Source of the DNA: Synechococcus sp. UW179A
GTDB lineage: Bacteria > Cyanobacteriota > Cyanobacteriia > PCC-6307 > Cyanobiaceae
Assembly: GCF_900473965.1 (NCBI RefSeq)
Contig: NZ_UCNJ01000013.1
Location: 1-64,000 of the forward strand
Length of the DNA: 64,000 bases
Reading direction: 5' to 3'
Below, piece by piece: positions 24,662 to 33,915 of this stretch. How positions within the stretch are numbered: position 1 is the stretch's first letter; each line of letters begins with the position of its first letter. The notes beneath the pieces are model-generated. The model ran no database searches and had not been told where the DNA came from. It saw only the letters and a program-made list of their open reading frames with translations. Made by a program: the position numbers and the translations under genes.

Positions 24662-27391
24662 ATGAGCTCCCGTGCTTGGTCCGATGCATACGTCACAGCC
24701 GATGGAAGCGATCTGAATGCCGAGGCACTGCTTGAGGCCTTTCAATCCAGCAGCGGTCTTGGCGACCTGAGCGACGACGAGACCGACATCGTCCTCTCCG
24801 CCATGGCAGCGACGCTGTGGTCCTATCCACTGAATGAAACCCATCGGTTTTACAACCTCGACACGGTTGCCCAGGCACCAGCCAATGAGCTGTTCAAGCC
24901 AGCATTTGCTGCCAGCTGGCTGAACAAGAATTCAGCGCCAGCTCCGAATGCCTCGGTGCTCTACATGACCGCCTGGCTGGACCTGAGCCAGCTGAGTGAC
25001 AGCGATCATGGAGAGCAGGTGTTGCATCTGCCTGCGAACCCGGATGATCACTACTACGTGCTCGCTGTTCTCGACAGCTACATCAACACAGTTGGTTCGT
25101 TTGGGACAAGAGATCCCATCGACGGTGATTCCAAGACCCCCCAATTGATCCTTCTGGCAGGCCCTGACAGCCCCTATTACGACCAGGCCGGCTCAACGGT
25201 GGAGATCACCGATGACACAGGGAATCAAACCAGCATGCATGTGCTCCAGGTGGACACCTCGCGAGGATGGATCACAGCGCGGATCAACACCAACACTCTG
25301 GATGCAGAGACGATGGAGGCAACCCGTTCCTTCATCAATGGCAGCGAGAATGGGGCCAGAAAGGGCTTTCAACTCACCTCACTGAGCGACTTCAAGACCA
25401 GTGGAACGGTGCCTTACGCATCGCCGATCACCGAATCCTCCTCCGGTGACGATGTGGATGCAGCAAGTCGCAGATGGGGGGACATTCCGAAGTCCGCCTT
25501 CAGATTCTTCGAGCAGGTCGATCAGGCACTGACGCTGAATCCTGTGCCATCCGAACTGGATGCTCAGACCAGCACCACACCCGCGTCGTATCAGATCTGG
25601 GTCGACAACCAGAACGTCAACCAGGATGCTGTCGACAGCAGACGCTCCTACCAGCCACCCTCCGCTCTCGGCGCTGAGAAGCAGGCCGCACTGAACAGGC
25701 GCTTTGCCGCAATTGGCCTCAACCTCAGCACAGGGTTCACCAAACCCAGCTGGTCCGCCAGGGACGAAGTGATCTTCGAAGCGTCCTACCAGGCCGCCCT
25801 GGAGCTGCTTCGTGCGGCCACAACAGAACTTGTGAGAGGCGAGAAAGACACCAACAACGGTTGGAACATCACCAACGACAACATCGGTGTCTACCCCAAC
25901 GACTGGAGTTCATGGCTGGTTCGAGCCGGCACTGCTGTGGATGGTGGTGCCGCCAACATTCCCAATGACGCGGTGTATCCCACCACTGAAATTGATCAGC
26001 ACGGTGAATCACTGACAAGCACCTACACCTACAGAATCACCATCCCATCATTCCGGCCGGAATCAGAAAATCCTGTTGAAAGCAATGGACCGGCGCAGGG
26101 GTTCTGGGCTTACACGATTTATCAGCCGAATCCCGGCAATGCCTACCAGCCGTTTCTGATCGAAAACGCCATCAGCAACACGACCTATTCGCCGATCAGT
26201 GCCACCGCCACGCTCACAGTCGACGGCAAACTCAAGACAAGCACACCCGGCAACTGGAATTCAGGCACAGCCGAGGGCACAGCCTTGATCACAGACTCAG
26301 AGATCGACGTTGAGGGCTTGGATCCCGACACCATCTACTACGTGAAATCAGCGGAGTATCTGGATGACGGCAGCAATCTGCTGCTCACCTTGTCGTCCGA
26401 CTACGAGCCTGAGTTCAGCAGGCGCGGCATCCCCATCGGCGGAGGCGGCTCGGCCGGGGATCCGACCAATATCACCGGCTCAACAGGCAGCTCCATCGGC
26501 TTCGGCTGGATCAATCCTGTGGCTCAGCTCGGCTCCAATCAGCAACAAGGGATCAGCAGCTCTGACACCACGCTGCAGGCGCAAAGCGATGGTTCAATCC
26601 GCCTGCATCTCTCCAGCCTTGAACCGCAGAGCGACCCACAGAACTGGCTGCCCACACCGCTGGCCATTGGCTCAGGGTCATCCGATCCAAAAGAAGCCAG
26701 CAAATTCCAGGTGATGGCGCGTTACTACTGGCCCACGAGCGATGGACAGTCGATTCTCAACAAATCCGCCCCTGAGCTGTACCTGCCGCCGAAGGTGGAA
26801 CGCCTGGGGCTGAACCGGCTCGAAACCTGGAGTCTCCTGAGCGACTCCGCTGAAGAACGGGTGAAAGCCGAAGATGCCGCATTCGGATCCACCACCCCCC
26901 TCCACATCACATCGCCGTTCAACGGCGATGTCGTTGGAGCCCTGATCGACCTCAGCATCCTGCCCCAGGCCCTCAACGGCCAGACCGCAACGGTGAATTA
27001 CAGCTACTCCCAAGACAGCGACGACGACAACAGGCTCTTCTTCTATGCCATCGACGACCTCACCGGCAGCATTGACGGTGTCCTGCCCGATGACAGCAGC
27101 TACCTGGACAAGGCTTGGGAGAGGCGGATGAACCCCGAGTCTCCGATTGAAACGAGCATCGGTTCGATCCAGGAAGGGGACATCCAGCTGAAGGCCGGTC
27201 AGCTCTACGCCCCGATCGTGCTCAACGGTGAAGGGTTGATGTTCACGGCATTCGACAGCGCCAACGCCAACGGCTACCGACATTTCGATCTGCTCAGCGG
27301 CAGCAGCTTCGCCTTTGAGGATCAGCTCTACGGCAGCAGTGAACACGACCGCAACGACGGCTTGTTCTCGATTCATTCGATTGACCTTTAA
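24662..27391 (+). CDS. Large DUF1254/DUF1214 protein with DUF4114-like C-terminus
   Basis: 909 aa, ATG 24662, no classical signal peptide. About 70-230: DUF1254-type domain (YMTAWLDLSQL, LPANPDDHYYVLAVLD, TVGSFGTR). About 400-520: DUF1214-type domain (NDWSSWLVRAG, YPTTEIDQHG, FWAYTIYQPNP). The last 100 residues (AGQLYAPIVLNGEGLMFTAF, then FAFEDQLYGSSEHDRNDGLF) match the DUF4114-like end of the 52093-54018 product. The family is linked to cell-surface or secreted proteins; leaderless export (type I) is an inference. The acidic, Asp/Ser-rich composition suggests calcium-dependent stability. Confidence 0.8.
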   Translation: MSSRAWSDAYVTADGSDLNAEALLEAFQSSSGLGDLSDDETDIVLSAMAATLWSYPLNETHRFYNLDTVAQAPANELFKPAFAASWLNKNSAPAPNASVLYMTAWLDLSQLSDSDHGEQVLHLPANPDDHYYVLAVLDSYINTVGSFGTRDPIDGDSKTPQLILLAGPDSPYYDQAGSTVEITDDTGNQTSMHVLQVDTSRGWITARINTNTLDAETMEATRSFINGSENGARKGFQLTSLSDFKTSGTVPYASPITESSSGDDVDAASRRWGDIPKSAFRFFEQVDQALTLNPVPSELDAQTSTTPASYQIWVDNQNVNQDAVDSRRSYQPPSALGAEKQAALNRRFAAIGLNLSTGFTKPSWSARDEVIFEASYQAALELLRAATTELVRGEKDTNNGWNITNDNIGVYPNDWSSWLVRAGTAVDGGAANIPNDAVYPTTEIDQHGESLTSTYTYRITIPSFRPESENPVESNGPAQGFWAYTIYQPNPGNAYQPFLIENAISNTTYSPISATATLTVDGKLKTSTPGNWNSGTAEGTALITDSEIDVEGLDPDTIYYVKSAEYLDDGSNLLLTLSSDYEPEFSRRGIPIGGGGSAGDPTNITGSTGSSIGFGWINPVAQLGSNQQQGISSSDTTLQAQSDGSIRLHLSSLEPQSDPQNWLPTPLAIGSGSSDPKEASKFQVMARYYWPTSDGQSILNKSAPELYLPPKVERLGLNRLETWSLLSDSAEERVKAEDAAFGSTTPLHITSPFNGDVVGALIDLSILPQALNGQTATVNYSYSQDSDDDNRLFFYAIDDLTGSIDGVLPDDSSYLDKAWERRMNPESPIETSIGSIQEGDIQLKAGQLYAPIVLNGEGLMFTAFDSANANGYRHFDLLSGSSFAFEDQLYGSSEHDRNDGLFSIHSIDL

Positions 27392-27442
27392 GCCAAAGCG
27401 CCACCTCCGTTCGTCTTGACGATGGCAGAATCGGTCTGGGAC

Positions 27443-29077
27443 CTAGCGAGCCAGCCAGGGCCACTCGATGCCGAGGGTCTCCAGCGGATCCATCACCAGC
27501 TTGTTGAGCGCACGCCCCAGCAATACTTGCGGCTCATCGGAGCGGATCGGGATCACGGGATGCTGCTTTGTTCTGGGTACGCCGTCACCGAGCACGATGC
27601 CGCGCCGCAGCAGCGAGTTGCCCGCCTCCAGACCACACACGTAAGCGCGTTCCTGGCACAGCCCCTTGGCACCATGCTCTCTTGCGCCCATCCGCACCCA
27701 GTCGCCGGCGCAGACCACCGGTGCCAGGGACGTCTCCAGCGGTGGTCGCTTGCTGAAACTCCCCGGCGAGAACAGCGACACCGAACCCGGATAGCGCCGC
27801 ACCTCCTGATCCACCACTCGGGCCTCAGCGAAGGCAGGCTGCGCCATCGGCAGCAGATCCTGCATCAGGCAGTCGACAATCTGCTGATCACTGAGCTCCG
27901 CGATCGCCGAGGCGTTGTAGAAGTCGCTGGCGATCACTGATCCCTGTGGCGTCTGACCGCCCCAGAGCGCCGACTCGGCACCCTTCTGCAACTGATCGAG
28001 CATGAAGAAGGTGGCACCGGAGCCTTGCAGTGCATTGAAGCGCGAAAACACATTGGCGGGATCGGCAACCGCCACGTAGCGATCCAGCCACAGACGCACC
28101 GACACCACATCGATGCTTCCGAGCGTGCCGGCCTGCAACAGCTCCGGCGCCAGCACGCCGCACTGCGGCGACTGCGCCATCAGGGCACCCATACCCTTGG
28201 CTCCCACCGCCAGCACCACCGCATCCACTTCATCGAGCACAGCGCTGCTGCCTGTCATCAGGTTGCGGGTCTCCAGCGAACGAATGCTCTGGCCGTCGGC
28301 AGACATATTCAGCCTGGTGGCTAGCGTTCCGCCCAGCACCTCCAGTTGGTGCTGAGCTTGCAGTTGAGCACTCAGCGGTGCAATCAGTTGTTCAGCGATT
28401 GTCTTGCTGCCGATCCAGCGCACATCAAACGAATCCTGATGGGCCAGGGCGTAGTAGTAGAGCAGCTCCATGGTCACCGCCGCCGAGAGCTCTTCCGGCG
28501 GCTTGAACAGCCCCACCAGCAGTGTGGGCCGCAGGAAGTCGTCGATCATGCGATCACTAATGCGCAGTTGTTTGAACAGCGTCAGCGCATCGATTGCGTC
28601 GTAGCTCCTATACACCGCATCGCTGCGGTTGAGATCAAGCATGGCGTAGAGCAGGCCGGCGATACTGAGCCGGTCAGGCAGCGGCAGCCGCTTGAAGTTC
28701 TTCACCGTGGCCAGCACCTGCCCCACCGGACTGGGCAGCTGCGGCGCATCACCAAATACGGGTGCCGTGGCCTCCAAACCTTCCGGCGACCAAAAAGCAC
28801 TGGTGGTGAAATCGGTGTAGATCGGGCCGAGCCCCAGCTCATCGGTGAGTGAATTGATATTGGGGTAGTCCTTCCAGAAGCCGCGGGTGCCGGCTTCAAA
28901 CGGTTTGCCACTTTCGGTGGTGATCGGCTCACTAACGCTGGGATCCGCCATCCCATCGATCAAGGTCACGCGCACACCGGCTTCACAGAGCGCCTTGGCC
29001 GCACCCCAACCGCCCCAGCCAGCGCCCACCACCACCACATGCGATTGCTGTTTTGCTGAAAAACCCGTCTCGGCCAT
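27443..29077 (-). CDS. FAD-dependent oxidoreductase (phytoene-desaturase-like)
   Basis: 544 aa from ATG 29077; a TTG at 29098 would add seven residues. N-terminal dinucleotide-binding fold HVVVVGAGWGGWGAAKAL and C-terminal FAD motif APVVCAGDWVRM with LEAGN are those of amine-oxidase/carotenoid-desaturase-type flavoproteins. Substrate unknown; a carotenoid or another isoprenoid is plausible. It is the last gene of a minus run with the POR-like SDR 45 bases upstream. Confidence 0.85.
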   Translation of the reverse strand: MAETGFSAKQQSHVVVVGAGWGGWGAAKALCEAGVRVTLIDGMADPSVSEPITTESGKPFEAGTRGFWKDYPNINSLTDELGLGPIYTDFTTSAFWSPEGLEATAPVFGDAPQLPSPVGQVLATVKNFKRLPLPDRLSIAGLLYAMLDLNRSDAVYRSYDAIDALTLFKQLRISDRMIDDFLRPTLLVGLFKPPEELSAAVTMELLYYYALAHQDSFDVRWIGSKTIAEQLIAPLSAQLQAQHQLEVLGGTLATRLNMSADGQSIRSLETRNLMTGSSAVLDEVDAVVLAVGAKGMGALMAQSPQCGVLAPELLQAGTLGSIDVVSVRLWLDRYVAVADPANVFSRFNALQGSGATFFMLDQLQKGAESALWGGQTPQGSVIASDFYNASAIAELSDQQIVDCLMQDLLPMAQPAFAEARVVDQEVRRYPGSVSLFSPGSFSKRPPLETSLAPVVCAGDWVRMGAREHGAKGLCQERAYVCGLEAGNSLLRRGIVLGDGVPRTKQHPVIPIRSDEPQVLLGRALNKLVMDPLETLGIEWPWLAR

Positions 29078-29122
29078 GGCGCTGCTGTGCGTGGACACAA
29101 GTTAGGGAGATCAGCCGGTGCT

Positions 29123-30088
29123 TCAGGTGCTGAGGCTGCGCGTGATCAACTGCGCGGAGAGCTGCCAGAGGGCTTCTGCCTTCTGCAGATCGGCCCCCTC
29201 GACACTGGTGTCGGTCGGCTCCAGTCGATGCCCACCGAAGCTCACGACTTTGTTGGTGAAATAGCTGAATCCGGTCGGGATCTCAGGATCATTCACCAGC
29301 TGTGCCAGCAATCGGCCAGCGTTGTCAACGGATTCAGTGATGCGCAACAGATCACGAGCCACAAACGCGAAGGCCCCCATGCCCAGCGGATTGCTGCGCT
29401 TGTTGTACCGAAAAAAGCCGCCGCTGTTGCGGGTGATCACCAGCCCTGGGCTCCAGGCGATCACCGGCATGGCAGCATCCAGCTGCCGGTTGAGCTCGCG
29501 CGCCATCAGCACGTTGCAGAGCTTGCTGTCCTTGTAGGCCTTGTTGCCGTCGAAGCGGGCGCTCCCGTTCAGCATCGCGAAGCCAGCGCCGGCCCGCAGA
29601 CCCTCCAGCTCTCCGAGATCCGCAGGCTTGCCCACCTTGCCGGCACCGCTGCCGGGGTTGTGCACCTCTGATGCGGTGATCACCAGCCGCGGGCGGGCTG
29701 CCCTCTGAAGCAACGGCAGCAGCCTCATCGCCATCAGCTGATGAGCCAGCTGGTTTACCGCAAAGGTGAGTTCGATGTTCTGCGCCGAAAACTGTGCTTC
29801 GGAAGCACCGGCGTATTGCAAGCCAGCATTAAGCACCAGGGCATCCAGCGCTGTTTCGTCTGCCAGCAGCTGGTTGCAGACCTCCTCGACGGCAGAGAGA
29901 TCAGCCAGATCGCAGGTCACAGAGCGCGCCGAGCCGGAAAGCTGGCTCAGCGTCTGATCGGCCGTGGCCTGGTTGCGGCAAAGGATCGTGAGCTCATGCC
30001 CCTGGGCGCTGAGAACTTTTGCGGCCTCGAATCCCACACCAGAACTGCCTCCAGTGAGCAGCACTCGTTGGGATGCAGAATCAGCCAT
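29123..30088 (-). CDS. SDR related to light-dependent protochlorophyllide reductase
   Basis: 321 aa from ATG 30088. NADPH motif TGGSSGVG near the N-terminus, NAGLQYAG, and catalytic YKDSK in KAYKDSKLCNVLMARELNRQ. The segments around GKPADLGELEGL and the C-terminal LWQLSAQLI strongly recall POR rather than generic SDRs. A true POR is about the same length but more conserved around its Cys residues, so this is best seen as a POR-like paralogue. It overlaps the upstream gene by 8 bases. Confidence 0.82.
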   Translation of the reverse strand: MADSASQRVLLTGGSSGVGFEAAKVLSAQGHELTILCRNQATADQTLSQLSGSARSVTCDLADLSAVEEVCNQLLADETALDALVLNAGLQYAGASEAQFSAQNIELTFAVNQLAHQLMAMRLLPLLQRAARPRLVITASEVHNPGSGAGKVGKPADLGELEGLRAGAGFAMLNGSARFDGNKAYKDSKLCNVLMARELNRQLDAAMPVIAWSPGLVITRNSGGFFRYNKRSNPLGMGAFAFVARDLLRITESVDNAGRLLAQLVNDPEIPTGFSYFTNKVVSFGGHRLEPTDTSVEGADLQKAEALWQLSAQLITRSLST

Positions 30089-30881
30089 GGAGCTGGAACA
30101 CGTAGAGCTCGGCGTCACGATCGCTCACCACATAAACCCTGTCACGTGCTGAATCCACGGCAATGCCTTCGGCTTTGCGCACAGCTTTGGATTTGCCCCC
30201 TTCATGGAGCGTCAGATCAAGGCGCTGCAGCACCCGATTGCGATGCCAGTCGTAATGGAACAGGCATTGCCCCTGATCGCTGGCGATCCAGAGCGTGTCA
30301 CGCCGGCTGTCGTAGCTCAGTCCGGAGAAGTCCAAGCGGCGAGGCCCCACGTTCGGATGGGAAAAACCGTTCTCCTGATTCAGCAATCTCGACGACAGGA
30401 TCGTGCTGCAACCGGCATCAAGCTCAATCAACAGACCGGGACGGCCTTCCTTGACCACGAACACGTGCTGATTGCTGGTATTGACGGTGATCCCCTCCAG
30501 GCCCTTGTTGTCGGGCTGAGCGGGGAAGTGCATCGCAACGCTGGCGTAGTTAGCCATCTCAGACAGGGGGCGATGCTGCAGTTCGCGGCGACTGGCGAGA
30601 TCAATGCTGATCACGGCGTTGGCGTCTTCCTGCACCGCGAATAGCCGGCGGCCATCACCACTCAAGGCGAGACCTTCCAGATCCAACACGCTCACGAAGA
30701 ACGACTCGCTGGTCATCAGCCGACCCTCGAGATCCATACAAAAGATGGCCTTAGTGTCGTCACTAACGGTGTAGAGCGCCGTGCCATCTGCATTCAGGGT
30801 GAGGCCCGAGGGTTCATTCAGGCCGATGCCTGAATCACCGATGTTGTGCCTGTTGATCAACTCGAGGCGAAATGCCCCCAT
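30081..30881 (-). CDS. SdiA-regulated-type beta-propeller protein
   Basis: 266 aa from ATG 30881 (TTG 30962 is the longest frame). Repeated beta-propeller blades (GLTLNADGTALYTVSDDTKA, DLEGLALSGDGRRLFAV, NKGLEGITVN, AEGIAVDSARDRVYVVSDRD) match the SdiA-regulated/YjiK-type and esterase-like phytase-fold families. No signal peptide with this start. First gene of the three-gene minus unit; coupled to the SDR by overlap. Confidence 0.75.
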   Translation of the reverse strand: MGAFRLELINRHNIGDSGIGLNEPSGLTLNADGTALYTVSDDTKAIFCMDLEGRLMTSESFFVSVLDLEGLALSGDGRRLFAVQEDANAVISIDLASRRELQHRPLSEMANYASVAMHFPAQPDNKGLEGITVNTSNQHVFVVKEGRPGLLIELDAGCSTILSSRLLNQENGFSHPNVGPRRLDFSGLSYDSRRDTLWIASDQGQCLFHYDWHRNRVLQRLDLTLHEGGKSKAVRKAEGIAVDSARDRVYVVSDRDAELYVFQLHG

Positions 30882-31281
30882 CAGCGCCCGAGCCAACAAC
30901 TGAGCTGATTGTGAATCCAGTTCAGGCCAGCCATGGGCGTTGAACCGCTGGGCGCAACACAATGTGAACGCTAATGAGAATCACTTGCTCTAAGAGGAAC
31001 GGCCATGCTTTGTTGAGACTGAATCTCAGATGCAAGGGCAATGCTTCGGCTGTTCGGCGATCGTCAATCCCTGCTGGAGGCACTGATGCAGGACTGGGCC
31101 GAAGCCCAGCTGCAACTACCAAGTGCAAGCGAAATCCCTCAGCGCCTGCGCATCCAGCCCAAGCCCGCACGCTCCTCCGGAAACTGAGCTCAACGGAAGA
31201 ATTACCAAAATTGCTCAGCTCCTCCCCCAGGCTCTCTAATGTCTGGACATCAGGAATTCGTTCTGCAGGAGGAATTGCGCG

Positions 31282-31476
31282 ATGTCTGATGGCAAGCACA
31301 AGTTCGAGGAGTATGAGTTGCCTTACGGCACCAACGAAAAGCATTCATCTGAGGAGTTCGACCCCAAAAAGGATGCGGGTGTTAACAACCCCGACAGTCG
31401 ACACCGCGACAAGGTGCTCGACGAGATCTGCGACACCCATCCCGGTTCACCGATGTGCAAAGTGTTCGACGAGTGA
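31282..31476 (+). CDS. CP12-like small protein (C-terminal motif only), 64 aa
   Basis: Excellent GGAGG site before ATG 31282. Acidic, probably disordered protein ending in EICDTHPGSPMCKVFDE, which follows the C-terminal cysteine-pair motif of CP12 that binds GAPDH. The N-terminal cysteine pair that binds phosphoribulokinase, and the AWDAVEE-type core, are absent. Redox control of the Calvin cycle is the inferred area. Own terminator at 31499-31523. Confidence 0.7.
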   Translation: MSDGKHKFEEYELPYGTNEKHSSEEFDPKKDAGVNNPDSRHRDKVLDEICDTHPGSPMCKVFDE

Positions 31477-31498
31477 GGAGTTGAACAAGCGTTACGAC

Positions 31499-31523
31499 CC
31501 CCACCCTCAAGTGGGGTTTTTTT
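31499..31523 (+). terminator. Rho-independent terminator after CP12-like gene
   Basis: CCCCAC/GTGGGG arms, 6-base loop, seven T. Confidence 0.9.
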
Positions 31524-31547
31524 ATGGCCTTGGCCATCAGACCAAAC

Positions 31548-31967
31548 TCAGCGAATGCTGTCGAAGGCCTTGGCGCGCACCTTGCGGAAATTAGGCGTGG
31601 CATTGGCCGTTGAGCGGGTAATAGCCAGGATCAGACCACCGATCAGCGCCAGGTTCATATAAAGGCCTGTGTCGATCGGGAAGGTATGGAAGATCAGGGT
31701 GGTGGGCACCAGAAACACCAGCAACAGTGCGGCACCCAGGATTGTGTCGCCGCCGAACACCAGCAGGATCGAACCGGCGATTAGCACCAGAATCGCTGCG
31801 AACAGCAGCACATTGGCCAGCGGTTCAGGAATCCCTTTAGAGGCGATGAAACCCGCATTGCCAGTGAAGTCGGTGAGCTTGCCGGGCAGCGCATGCACAA
31901 ACACAGCAGCAAGAAACAAGCGGCCCAAAAAATCCAGAACCCGAGAGGGCGAGACGGGGGTAGTCAT
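31548..31967 (-). CDS. DoxX-family membrane protein
   Basis: 139 aa with four predicted helices; LGRLFLAAVFVHALPGKLTD at the front and the IPEPLANVLLFAAILVLIAG segment fit the DoxX/DoxD superfamily. Inner-membrane protein associated with redox or sulfur metabolism in various bacteria. Divergent from the cupin gene that follows. Confidence 0.85.
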   Translation of the reverse strand: MTTPVSPSRVLDFLGRLFLAAVFVHALPGKLTDFTGNAGFIASKGIPEPLANVLLFAAILVLIAGSILLVFGGDTILGAALLLVFLVPTTLIFHTFPIDTGLYMNLALIGGLILAITRSTANATPNFRKVRAKAFDSIR

Positions 31968-32036
31968 ATCGATCGTGCGGTCGCGGGCAACGCCTTAGTA
32001 GTGGTTGAAACAATAGTGACCGATTCAAGTGAGGCC

Positions 32037-32513
32037 ATGCGAGCTCCCGTCCTCTCACTGATCACCTTCGCCGGCTTGCTACTTCCGGGCGCAGGGGCTC
32101 TGGCGCACGGAAACCACAGCCCCCAGACCGTGACGCCCGCCAGCGAACAACGCACTGCCCCCCGTGATGCTCCGTCCACAACCGAGAAGGTAAGCGTGGA
32201 ACCCCTGGGCAGCCTGGATCTTTCCAGGGAATTCGCCGCACTGCAAGGTCGAGTGCTACGCACCCGAAGAATCACCATTGCTCCCGGTGGATCGGTGGCC
32301 TGGCATCAGCATCAGCAACGGCCCGGTGTCGCCTACCTGATCAATGGCTCCCTGATCGAGATCCGCGATGACGGATCCGGGCCACGTTCCCTCCAGCGCA
32401 AAACCGGAGATGCGGTGTTCGAGTCCACCGGGGTGCTCCACGGCTGGAGAAACGACTCGGATCAACCAGCCACCGCCGTGGTGATCGATCTGGTACCGCA
32501 AACACAACCATGA
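32037..32513 (+). CDS. Secreted cupin-domain protein
   Basis: 158 aa from ATG 32037, giving signal peptide VLSLITFAGLLLPGAGALA. One cupin barrel: VAWHQHQQRPGVAYLINGSL carries the first metal-ligand motif, and GVLHGWRNDSDQPA the second. Periplasmic small-molecule binding or oxygenase-like role; ligand unknown. The long upstream extension to 31893 is antisense to the DoxX gene. Confidence 0.8.
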   Translation: MRAPVLSLITFAGLLLPGAGALAHGNHSPQTVTPASEQRTAPRDAPSTTEKVSVEPLGSLDLSREFAALQGRVLRTRRITIAPGGSVAWHQHQQRPGVAYLINGSLIEIRDDGSGPRSLQRKTGDAVFESTGVLHGWRNDSDQPATAVVIDLVPQTQP

Positions 32514-32562
32514 ATGACCTGATCACAGCATTCATAAGCTGAAGGCCCGCGGACTCGGCAGC

Positions 32563-33303
32563 GTGAGCGACTATCAGGGACATGCCGCCGACTATCAGAC
32601 AGCCAAGCGCCAGCCCTGGCGCACCTACCTTGAGCAACCCTCCGCACTGGCGCTGCTCGGGGACCTGAGTGGCCAGTCCGTCATCGATCTTGGCTGTGGG
32701 GAAGGTCACTATTCCCGCTTGCTGAATCAGCTCGGTGCCGCCGAGGTGCTGGGGATCGACCTATCCGGCGACATGGTGGAGCTGGCACGATCCCAGGAAC
32801 GGAGCCATCCCGTCGGGATCCACTACCAGGTCGGTGATGCCGCCGACCTGGTGCTGGAGCAGCCGGTTGATCTGGTGTTTGCGGGCTACCTTTTCAACCA
32901 TGCCCGCAACCGCGAAGAACTGCGAGCCCAGTTCCGCACTGTCAGCAGCCTGTTGCGCCCGGGGGGTCGGCTGGTGGCCCTCAACAACAATCCCGACGAC
33001 CACCCTTCGAACTTCAAAGCGGGTCGCCCCTACGGATACAGCAAAAGCATTGATGGACCTCTGGTAGAAGGGGCCGCGATCCATTACCGCTTCGTCTTGG
33101 AAGACGGCGGCGTCTTCGAACTCACCGATTACTACATCAGCCGTGAGGTGATGCAGATGCTGATGGAGGACTGCGGTCTGCAACAGGTGCGCTGGCCGCA
33201 GCCAATTCTGGCGGAAAAAGGGGTAGAGGCGCTGGGAGCCGATTACTGGACAGCAATCATGGCCACACCACCGTTCTGCCTGATCGAAGCCATCCGGGCC
33301 TGA
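32563..33303 (+). CDS. Class I SAM-dependent methyltransferase
   Basis: 246 aa, GTG start. SAM-binding motif I VIDLGCGEGHYSRLL, acidic residue at the end of strand 2 (GIDLSGDMVELA), and motif III-like LRPGGRLVALNN. Substrate unknown. It follows the cupin gene by 49 bases on the same strand. Confidence 0.88.
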   Translation: MSDYQGHAADYQTAKRQPWRTYLEQPSALALLGDLSGQSVIDLGCGEGHYSRLLNQLGAAEVLGIDLSGDMVELARSQERSHPVGIHYQVGDAADLVLEQPVDLVFAGYLFNHARNREELRAQFRTVSSLLRPGGRLVALNNNPDDHPSNFKAGRPYGYSKSIDGPLVEGAAIHYRFVLEDGGVFELTDYYISREVMQMLMEDCGLQQVRWPQPILAEKGVEALGADYWTAIMATPPFCLIEAIRA

Positions 33304-33324
33304 ACAGGAGGTGGCATCCGCGCG

Positions 33325-33819
33325 TCATTTGATCCATTCGGTGGTGGGCAGTCCTTCCACCGACGCCACCATCACCCAGATGACAGCAGGCTTATCGCTC
33401 TTGTTCTCCAAAAAGTGGGGTTCGGAGGAGCCCTCAAGGAAACTTTCACCGGGCTTGAAGACGCTGCTCACCTCGGTGCCATCCGGCTGAAGACGGGTGT
33501 TGAGAACATCACCGGAATCAACACCCTGCACGTACACCAGCATCGGAGCGGGGTGGGTATGCAGAGGAATCTTGCCGCCCACGGGAATCTCAACCTTGAA
33601 GAGACGCAGCTCCGTCTTTCCCTCCGGGTAACTCAGCTGAGTGCCGTTGAGCGTCTTTGAGCCTTTGAATACCTCTTCAATCTTGACCTCCGTTGAAGCG
33701 GCCAGTGCGGAACCAGGCGCAGCGGCGTTCGTGGTTTCAGTGCCGCGGTTCGAACAACCGGCAACACCCGTCATCACAACAGAGGCTGCCGCCAGGGCGG
33801 GAAGAACAATCTTGCGCAT
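33325..33819 (-). CDS. Cupin-domain lipoprotein
   Basis: 164 aa from ATG 33819. Lipoprotein signal with lipobox VAGC at about residue 22. Cupin core: GGKIPLHTHPAPMLVYVQG, then PGESFLEGSSEPHFLENKSD. Anchored in a membrane facing the periplasm. Convergent with the methyltransferase. Confidence 0.82.
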   Translation of the reverse strand: MRKIVLPALAAASVVMTGVAGCSNRGTETTNAAAPGSALAASTEVKIEEVFKGSKTLNGTQLSYPEGKTELRLFKVEIPVGGKIPLHTHPAPMLVYVQGVDSGDVLNTRLQPDGTEVSSVFKPGESFLEGSSEPHFLENKSDKPAVIWVMVASVEGLPTTEWIK

Positions 33820-33915
33820 GGATAGGGAAGCCAAATCAGACACCTCGGTCAGTGTGACCATGATTCAGCAGCCAGTCTTGATTCAGGCCAAAATTAGCTC
33901 TCACTCTGGAAAGCG

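Noticed and set aside
26678-27376. Minus-strand 232-aa frame
   Set aside because: Shadow of the DUF1254/DUF1214 gene; valine-rich antisense translation.
29741-30454. Plus-strand 237-aa frame
   Set aside because: Antisense to the POR-like SDR and propeller genes; no domain.
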